Positions 57,960-64,000 of a stretch of 64,000 nt of DNA are shown here, piece after piece (within the stretch, counting starts at the first letter, position 1; each line of letters begins with the position of its first letter). Origin of the DNA: JAZDFC01 sp043808235. Lineage in GTDB: Bacteria; Bacteroidota; Ignavibacteria; Ignavibacteriales; Melioribacteraceae. The translations under genes were made by a program, and so were the position numbers. The notes below the pieces were generated by a model that was not told the origin of the DNA, ran no database searches, and worked only from the letters and a program-made list of their open reading frames with translations. The stretch covers positions 1 to 64,000 of the forward strand of contig JAZDFC010000084.1 of the NCBI GenBank assembly GCA_043808235.1, read 5' to 3'.

Positions 57960-58613
57960 TTAACAGAGGCCTCGGAAAAAATGTTCAATATATCTCGGCA
58001 ATTCAATCCCTGCTTTTAATTTCTCATCGGGTATTGGTTCAAGCATTATTTGTTTTATTGGAATCACTCCCGCCCAATAATCCAAATCATAATCCTCTGG
58101 ATTGTCATTCGGTCCGCCGGTTCTGATTTTTGCTGATGCATTTTCAATATCAATAGCTACGATTGCAGTTCCTTTTAATTCTTTACCATTCGGTGGTCTT
58201 GCGTCGTTCCATCTGCCGGGAAATAATTTTTCTGTAATCAGTTCAAGCGCTTCTAATTTTTCTTTTCTACCAACAAGTTTGCCTTTTCCAAATAATACAG
58301 CCGACCTGTAATTCATAGAATGATGGAATACCGAGCGGGCAAGTACCAACCCATCCAGTAATGCAACGGAAATACAAACGGTATTCCCCGATTCGATGTG
58401 ATTTATTAATCTGCTTTTTGTTGATCCGTGCAAATAAATCGTATCATCTCTCCGTGCGTGTATTGTCGGGATTATAAATGGCTGACTCTCAATCGAGAAT
58501 CCTACGTGGCAAATCAATGCTTCATCAACAATTGGGTAGATTGTTTCTTTATCGTAGAAAGCGCGTTTGGGCGCTTGTTTTACTGTGTTAATTTTTGTCC
58601 TATTGAATTCCAT
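57960..58613 (-). CDS. Pyridoxamine 5'-phosphate oxidase-family (FMN-binding split barrel) protein
   Basis: Start at the ATG at 58613 gives 217 residues (MEFNRTKINTVKQAPKRAFYD...); the upstream ATG would add an unlikely extension. The split barrel is visible in ALICHVGFSIESQPFIIPTIHARRDDTIYLHGSTKSRLINHIESGNTVCISVALLDGLVLARSVFHHSMNYRSAVLFGKGKLVG. It is the PNPOx-like flavin/nucleoside-binding family also annotated as FMN-binding or NimA-like; the canonical vitamin B6 enzyme is not certain. It stands alone. Confidence 0.85.
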   Translation of the reverse strand: MEFNRTKINTVKQAPKRAFYDKETIYPIVDEALICHVGFSIESQPFIIPTIHARRDDTIYLHGSTKSRLINHIESGNTVCISVALLDGLVLARSVFHHSMNYRSAVLFGKGKLVGRKEKLEALELITEKLFPGRWNDARPPNGKELKGTAIVAIDIENASAKIRTGGPNDNPEDYDLDYWAGVIPIKQIMLEPIPDEKLKAGIELPRYIEHFFRGLC

Positions 58614-58734
58614 AGCTATTCTTTTTATTGTTATAATTGCCAATATATAAAAATAAAATAATACGGCTTGCCTTGACTAACCGGATTAGTTTTACTTACT
58701 TAGCGGGCTATTTTTTTTAACTTTTGGAGAATTT

Positions 58735-60540
58735 GTGAAGAATATTAGAAATATTGCGATTATTGCACACGTCGATCATGGTAAAACTACACTTGTTGAT
58801 CAGATTTTAAAACAATGCGCTGTATTCAGAAAAAACCAGGTTATCCGTGATTGCTTTCTCGATTCGAACGATCTTGAACGCGAACGGGGAATAACCATTC
58901 TTGCTAAGAATATCAGCATTCCTTATAAAAATTATAAAATTAATTTGATTGATACACCGGGTCATGCCGACTTTGGCGGTGAAGTTGAGCGGGTTTTAAA
59001 AATGACTGACGGTGTACTCCTGTTAGTTGATTCATTTGAAGGACCTATGCCGCAAACGCGGTTCGTACTTGAAAAAGCGTTACAACTTCATTTGAAACCG
59101 ATTGTTGTAATTAACAAAGTTGATCGTCCTGATAACCGTCCCGAAGAAGTGCTCGATGAAATTTACGATCTTTTCATCGAATTAGGCGCGGATGAAACCC
59201 AGCTCGAATTCCCTGTTATTTATGCCAGCGGTAGAAGCGGCTGGGCAGTAAAAAATTTGAACGATCCACGAGAAAATTTAACTGCGCTTCTCGATTCGAT
59301 TATTAAAGATATGCCGGCGCCTAAGAAAATCAAAGGCTCGGTACAAATTCAAATCACATCAATCGATTACAACGACTATGTTGGAAGAATTGGAATCGGA
59401 AGAGTTTTCCGGGGAACATTAAATAAAAACGAAAAACTTTCCATTATAAAAAGAGACGGGACTGTTCACCCCGTATCAATAAAACAATTATTCATCTTCG
59501 AAGGTTTGAACAGAACAGAAGTTGAAGAAGTGAGCTGCGGAGACATCTGCGCAATTGTAGGCGTGGAAGATATTGATATCGGCGATACAATTGCAGACGC
59601 CGAGAATCCAGAGCCGCTCGCAATAATTTCTATTGACGAACCCACAATGAGCATGACTTTTACAGTAAACAATTCGCCGTTTTACGGCAAAGACGGAAAG
59701 TACGTTACATCACGTCAGTTGCGTGACAGGTTGTTCAAAGAACTTCAGAGTAATGTTGCGCTTAAGATTCAGGAAACTTCATCGCCCGATTCATATAAAG
59801 TATCCGGGAGAGGAATTCTTCATCTTTCCATTCTTATCGAAAACATGAGACGCGAAGGATATGAATTGCAGGTCCGCGAGCCAAAAGTAATTTACAAAGA
59901 AATTAATGGAAAGAAAGCTGAACCGATTGAAATACTTGTTGTGGATGTACCTTCGGAATTTGCCGGGAAAGTGATTGATCTCGTCGGACAGCGCAGAGGC
60001 GTTCTTGTTAAAATGGAAAACCGCGGTAACTTGAATAAACTTGAATTCCATATTCCATCGCGCGGGATTATGGGACTGCGAACGAAAATGCTAACTTCTA
60101 CATCGGGTGAAGCCACAATGCATCATAGGTTTTACCAGTACGAATATTTTAAAGGCGCTATCGGTGGAAAAGTAAACGGAGTTCTTATTTCGATGGATGA
60201 AGGGATCGCCACCGCTTATGCAATCGATTCACTTCAGGATAGAGGTAAATTCTTTATTGATCCCGGCGAAGTAGTTTACAAGGGACAAGTTATCGGCGAG
60301 AACAATAAGGAAATGGATATCGAGGTGAACGTTCAACGCGGTAAAAAATTATCGAACATGCGCGCATCGGGTTCCGATAAAGCGGTTAAAATTACTCCGG
60401 CAATTAAATTCTCTCTCGAAGAAGCGCTTGAATATATTAATGATGATGAGATGGTTGAAATAACACCGAAATCTATTCGTATTAGAAAATTGTACCTTGA
60501 TGCCAATGAACGTAAAAGATTTAATTTGGGCAAGCTTTAG
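58735..60540 (+). CDS. typA: Ribosome-associated GTPase BipA/TypA
   Basis: A 601-residue translational GTPase starting at GTG with GGAG seven bases before. G1 is AHVDHGKTTLVD, switch and G2 DLERERGITIL, G3 DTPGHADFGGE, G4 NKVDRP, G5 SGRSG. The EF-G-like domains III and V and the BipA-specific C-terminal domain (residues ~490-600) follow. It acts in ribosome assembly and stress, particularly low temperature. It stands alone, with a large hairpin after its stop. Confidence 0.97.
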   Translation: MKNIRNIAIIAHVDHGKTTLVDQILKQCAVFRKNQVIRDCFLDSNDLERERGITILAKNISIPYKNYKINLIDTPGHADFGGEVERVLKMTDGVLLLVDSFEGPMPQTRFVLEKALQLHLKPIVVINKVDRPDNRPEEVLDEIYDLFIELGADETQLEFPVIYASGRSGWAVKNLNDPRENLTALLDSIIKDMPAPKKIKGSVQIQITSIDYNDYVGRIGIGRVFRGTLNKNEKLSIIKRDGTVHPVSIKQLFIFEGLNRTEVEEVSCGDICAIVGVEDIDIGDTIADAENPEPLAIISIDEPTMSMTFTVNNSPFYGKDGKYVTSRQLRDRLFKELQSNVALKIQETSSPDSYKVSGRGILHLSILIENMRREGYELQVREPKVIYKEINGKKAEPIEILVVDVPSEFAGKVIDLVGQRRGVLVKMENRGNLNKLEFHIPSRGIMGLRTKMLTSTSGEATMHHRFYQYEYFKGAIGGKVNGVLISMDEGIATAYAIDSLQDRGKFFIDPGEVVYKGQVIGENNKEMDIEVNVQRGKKLSNMRASGSDKAVKITPAIKFSLEEALEYINDDEMVEITPKSIRIRKLYLDANERKRFNLGKL

Positions 60541-60546
60541 CAAAAT

Positions 60547-60595
60547 AGAAATGACATATCTACCGCTAAAATAGCGGCTGAGATATGTCATTTCT
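60547..60595. terminator. Large palindromic hairpin between convergent genes
   Basis: AGAAATGACATATCT (60547-60561) pairs perfectly with AGATATGTCATTTCT (60581-60595), with an inner CCGCTA / TAGCGG stem. The outer arms end in T's on each side. It lies between convergent typA and the histidine kinase and probably works as a bidirectional terminator, or is a palindromic repeat. Confidence 0.65.
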
Positions 60596-60606
60596 AAAAA
60601 ATATTA

Positions 60607-62157
60607 TTACCGCAGCGGCAGCGAGAAGGTAATTGTAGTTCCTTTGTTAATCTCGCTGTTGATTTTTAAATCGCCTTTGTTAACTTCGATAAAATCTTTG
60701 CACAGAATTAATCCAAGTCCCGTTCCTCGTTCGTTCCGCGTACCGGGCGATGAATCAATCTGTTTCGATAACATCAGCCGGTTTATTTTTTCAACCGGCA
60801 TACCGATACCCGTATCCGAAACCGAAATATAAATTTTCGTTCCGTTTACTTTTGAATCGATTATAATTTTACCGCCTATCGGAGTAAACTTAACGGCATT
60901 TGAAATAAGATTCCTGATAACAATATCAATCAAATTTGAATCAGCGATCACTTCGGGAGTATCTTTAATCAAATTCTCGATTTTAATTTCTTTTGACAAA
61001 GCCGACGAGGATAACAAACTAATGTTTTTTTCGATCAGGTTGCTTACAATTATAGTTGAGGGATTATAACCAATATTTTGAGTTTGCGCTCTCGACCAGA
61101 ACAAAAGATTTTCGAGTAAATCGTAAGTGGTTTTGGCAGATTTCTCAAGATTTGAAATGTACATCCTTCTCTCTTCTTCACTAAGGTCGTTATACTCTTC
61201 TACAATAAGATGCGCAACTCCGAGTAAAGTGGAAAAAGGATTGCGAAGATCGTGTGCTATTATCGAAAAGAGTTTGTCTTTTGTGGCAATCACATCTTTT
61301 AAATCTTCAGTTAACTTCTTTAATTGATCTTCTGCCTCTTTGAATTGCGTCATGTCGCGCGAAATACCAACCATTCCTTTCGCCCGTTTTTTGGAATCAT
61401 ACACAGGTACCTTTGTTGCCGAAACCCAGATGAACTGTCCATCAGCGCGCCGTATTTTTTCAACTTTGTAAATAAGCGGCTCGAGTGTTTTCATCATCCG
61501 TTTTTCATCTTCAAATGCAGCACGGGCGTGTTCTTCAGTAAAAAAATCAAAATCGGTTTTGCCGTAAGCGTCGCTCGCCTTTTGCGTCCCAAGTAATTTT
61601 TGTTGCGCCAAATTAATCAAGGTAAACCGCGATTTAGTATCCTTGAAATATATTGTATCGGGTATATTATCCATAAGGACTTTGAAGAATGAATGATCTC
61701 TTAACAAAGATTCTTTCGCTTTTTCGTCGCGTGATATATCGGTAAATGTAATCAAATAATACTTCTGCTTCGATTTTCCTATTTTAATAATCTGACTCGA
61801 TGCATTCGTAATGATTTCTTTACCGTTTTTATTTAGCAGCTTTAGTTTATGCTTTACCGGTTTCATCAGTCCGGCTGACGCAGCTTTTTTTGCATGGTTT
61901 TTAATATCATCCTTCGGGAAGATATCGGTTATCTTTAATTTCCCTTTGAGGAATTCTTGAGGCTCATATTTCAACAGATTGGCAATATATTTTGAGCAGT
62001 GAACGACATTAAATTTTTCATCGCAGATGAAATAGATTGTATTAGTAGCTTGCATTATTGATTCGATGAAAGAAATTGATTCAATTTCTTTCACGGAAAA
62101 TTGAGCGCCTGTTTTAGGCTGATCTTTTTTGATATTAGTATTTTTTTGCCCGGACAT
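60607..62157 (-). CDS. Double-PAS soluble histidine kinase
   Basis: The 516-residue protein has no transmembrane segment. A first PAS domain (TNTIYFICDEKFNVVHCSKYIANLL, ~35-145) and a second (DNIPDTIYFKDTKSRFTLINLAQQKLLGTQ, ~160-275) precede HisKA with IIAHDLRNPFSTLLG (His near 302). HATPase motifs are IRNLISNAVKFTPIGG, VSDTGIGMP and ERGTGLGLILCKDFIE. It is a separate kinase from the two near 7-10 kb. No response regulator is adjacent. The signal is unknown. Confidence 0.93.
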   Translation of the reverse strand: MSGQKNTNIKKDQPKTGAQFSVKEIESISFIESIMQATNTIYFICDEKFNVVHCSKYIANLLKYEPQEFLKGKLKITDIFPKDDIKNHAKKAASAGLMKPVKHKLKLLNKNGKEIITNASSQIIKIGKSKQKYYLITFTDISRDEKAKESLLRDHSFFKVLMDNIPDTIYFKDTKSRFTLINLAQQKLLGTQKASDAYGKTDFDFFTEEHARAAFEDEKRMMKTLEPLIYKVEKIRRADGQFIWVSATKVPVYDSKKRAKGMVGISRDMTQFKEAEDQLKKLTEDLKDVIATKDKLFSIIAHDLRNPFSTLLGVAHLIVEEYNDLSEEERRMYISNLEKSAKTTYDLLENLLFWSRAQTQNIGYNPSTIIVSNLIEKNISLLSSSALSKEIKIENLIKDTPEVIADSNLIDIVIRNLISNAVKFTPIGGKIIIDSKVNGTKIYISVSDTGIGMPVEKINRLMLSKQIDSSPGTRNERGTGLGLILCKDFIEVNKGDLKINSEINKGTTITFSLPLR

Positions 62158-62383
62158 ATTTTATATCTATATATTTAATTGGAAAAAGAAATTTCAGCTA
62201 TACTAAATCAATTTGGAAAAAACCTGGAATCCACTGAATATTTTCGAAAGATTGCTTTAAATAGTTAAGCCAAATTAGTAAAAAATTTGCGATATCAAAA
62301 TTTGAGGCAATTATATTTATCAAAAGCATAGAAAATCTTAATGCTGAAGTTCAGGCGCCAATTAAAATGTTGCAGCGAAATCG

Positions 62384-62391
62384 TATCTTTG
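62384..62391 (+). promoter_or_regulatory. Possible -7 box of the isomerase gene
   Basis: TATCTTTG matches the Bacteroidota TAnnTTTG -7 element, 39 bases before the isomerase ATG. No matching TTTG lies at the usual -33 distance. The rest of the 273-base gap upstream holds nothing recognisable. Confidence 0.3.
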
Positions 62392-62430
62392 TAATGGCAA
62401 ATATAATTTGAATATTATTAAAGGTGCAGC

Positions 62431-64000
62431 ATGTCAAAGGAAATCAATTTTAATTACGAATTAGGTACTCATAAAAGCGAGGTTGAACAAACCGTAACCG
62501 AAATGGCAAATCAAAAAATATCCCGCCGGATTTGGCAAAAAGATTTTACGGTTTGGAGCGAAAATCCGACTGAAATATCGAACAGATTGGGCTGGCTCGA
62601 TTGTACTGAAGTTACTAAGAATAGTGTGGTGGAAATAAAAAAATTCTCCGAACAAATTCGAACTGAAGGATTTACGGATGTATTATTGCTTGGAATGGGC
62701 GGTTCCAGCCTGGCGCCGGAGGTCTTTCGGAAAACTTTCGGGAAAAAAGAAGGCTTCCCCGATCTGCACGTTCTCGACAGTACCCATCCCGATGCGGTAA
62801 TTGAATACTCAAAAAAATTTAATCCCGATACCACCTTATATATAGTCTCAACAAAATCCGGTGGTACGGTTGAGACGATGTCCTTCATGAAATACTTCTA
62901 TACGTTCGCACAAAATAAACTTGGAAAAGAAAATGTGTCGCAACATTTTGTAGCGATCACTGATCCCGGCAGCGGGCTTCAACAAATCGCGGAAGATTTG
63001 AAATTCAAAAAAATATTCTTGAATGATCCCAACATCGGGGGACGGTATTCGGCGCTCTCATTGTTCGGGATTGTGCCGGCAGCTTTATTGGGTGTTGATA
63101 TCGAACTGTTGCTTAACAGAGCTTCGAAGACTGCTTCCGAAAGTAAGGATGACAAAAATATGAATACAAGCTCATTTCTTGGTGCCGTAATGGGAGCGCT
63201 TGCTTTGAAGAGAGTTGATAAAGTTACATTCATTTTATCGCCGCAGATTTCTTCATTCGGCACGTGGGCAGAGCAATTAATTGCCGAAAGCATCGGTAAA
63301 ATTGGGAAGGGAATTTTACCGGTTGAAGGTGAATCGCTTGAAAGTCCCGCCCATTATTCGAATGACAGATTATTTGTTTATATCAAATTGAAAAATGATT
63401 CTACCTTTGATAAAAATTATGGGGAATTAAAAGCAGCAGGATTCCCAGTAATTAATATTTTGTGGAAAGATATTTATGATCTTGCCGGAGAATTTATGCG
63501 ATGGGAGTTTGCGACTGCTATTGCTGGCTGGAAAGTCGGGATCCAGCCGTTCGACCAACCAAATGTTGAGTCCGCAAAAGTACTTGCGCGGCAAATGATG
63601 AAAGTTTATGGCGAAACAGGCAAGCTGCCGGAATTAAATCCGAAAGTAAAAGAAGATTCCATTTTGATATTCACCGATTTGGAAGTGACAAACGTAAAAG
63701 ATGCTATTAATAAATTCCTCAATAATTTTGATGGCGGCGATGATGGGAAATCAAGAAGTTATGTTTCGATTCACGCTTACTTAAAACCGGAATCGGAAAT
63801 CGAATCATCGCTTCAAAACCTTCGCACTGTAATTCAAAACAAATATAAACTTGCTACCACCATTGGTTTTGGCCCGAGGTTTTTGCATTCCACCGGTCAA
63901 CTTCACAAAGGCGATGCGGGCAATGGACTCTTCATTCAATTCACAGCGGATTATAATGAGGATGCGCAAATTCCCGACGAAGCAGGAAGTGATAACTCAT
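62431..64000 (+). CDS. pgi: Glucose-6-phosphate isomerase (transaldolase-fusion type), 3' partial
   Basis: The frame is open from ATG 62431 (AAGG nine bases before) to the window end, 523 residues without a stop. It interconverts glucose-6-phosphate and fructose-6-phosphate. LLLGMGGSSLAPEVFRKTFG, DSTHPDAVIEYSKKFN, TLYIVSTKSGGTVETMSFMKYFY, GGRYSALSLFGIVPAALLG, and FGPRFLHSTGQLHKGD match the isomerase half of bifunctional transaldolase/glucose-6-phosphate isomerase enzymes rather than E. coli Pgi. Here no transaldolase domain precedes it, so the domain occurs alone. Its last residues lie beyond the window. Confidence 0.92.
   Translation, partial: MSKEINFNYELGTHKSEVEQTVTEMANQKISRRIWQKDFTVWSENPTEISNRLGWLDCTEVTKNSVVEIKKFSEQIRTEGFTDVLLLGMGGSSLAPEVFRKTFGKKEGFPDLHVLDSTHPDAVIEYSKKFNPDTTLYIVSTKSGGTVETMSFMKYFYTFAQNKLGKENVSQHFVAITDPGSGLQQIAEDLKFKKIFLNDPNIGGRYSALSLFGIVPAALLGVDIELLLNRASKTASESKDDKNMNTSSFLGAVMGALALKRVDKVTFILSPQISSFGTWAEQLIAESIGKIGKGILPVEGESLESPAHYSNDRLFVYIKLKNDSTFDKNYGELKAAGFPVINILWKDIYDLAGEFMRWEFATAIAGWKVGIQPFDQPNVESAKVLARQMMKVYGETGKLPELNPKVKEDSILIFTDLEVTNVKDAINKFLNNFDGGDDGKSRSYVSIHAYLKPESEIESSLQNLRTVIQNKYKLATTIGFGPRFLHSTGQLHKGDAGNGLFIQFTADYNEDAQIPDEAGSDNS

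Noticed and set aside
1..64000. tRNA, rRNA or transposase genes
   Set aside because: I looked in all gaps and at the ORFs; none shows tRNA arms with a CCA/T-loop pattern, rRNA sequence, or transposase motifs.

Overview
The window looks like chromosome from a member of the Bacteroidota/FCB group, most likely an Ignavibacteria-type organism. The evidence is AT-rich DNA, a secreted protein ending in an SLSQNYPNPFNPTTTIKYSIP-type type IX secretion (T9SS) sorting domain, a TonB-dependent receptor, many Sec signal peptides, TAnnTTTG-type promoter boxes and a class I lysyl-tRNA synthetase. It contains about 53 protein genes, two of them cut by the window edges. I see no rRNA, tRNA, CRISPR array or intact insertion sequence.

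Layout. 1-1.7 kb: a partial secreted protein and a hemerythrin. 1.7-5.6 kb: a compact minus-strand vitamin B5/CoA operon (panB-panC-coaBC-coaX-panD); coaD lies far away at 44.3 kb. 6-12.5 kb: a secreted protein, two histidine kinases, a YfiR-like protein and a TonB-dependent receptor; the last two plus the HAMP kinase form one tight unit that looks like a trans-envelope sensing module. 12.6-12.8 kb: a promoter-to-terminator unit without an ORF, a candidate small RNA or leader. 12.8-22.4 kb: a cluster of exported proteases, namely a 1717-residue TPR-CHAT protein, a caspase-like protein with a DUF4384-like tail, a small secreted protein, and a trypsin-like protease with a seven-loop calcium-type acidic tail. 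23-34.7 kb: carbohydrate and protein turnover (NagX-like acyltransferase, two GH63-like glycosidases, U32 protein, DPP-IV-like peptidase), with a GxxExxY gene packed between two copies of a ~95-bp repeat.

34.8-44.8 kb: lysS, the T9SS cargo protein, a PpiD-like chaperone, a sodium/solute symporter with a small membrane partner, an MFS transporter and coaD. 45-51 kb: two small outer-membrane-like proteins, then rsmD, a PilM-like gene, comEA, dnaJ, grpE and hrcA in one head-to-tail run. 51.4-64 kb: purM, an EamA transporter, a methyltransferase and YfiT-like pair, creD, xthA, a PNPOx-like protein, typA, a PAS histidine kinase and a partial glucose-6-phosphate isomerase.

The most unusual content is outside ordinary housekeeping: the exported CHAT/caspase/trypsin cluster, the candidate small RNA beside it, and a wealth of intergenic repeats. 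The repeats include composite palindromes centred on AA or TT, heptamer arrays that begin in stop codons, REP-like GCTCC...GGAGC hairpins, repeats that supply ribosome-binding sites, and a perfect 32-bp palindrome inside a coding sequence.
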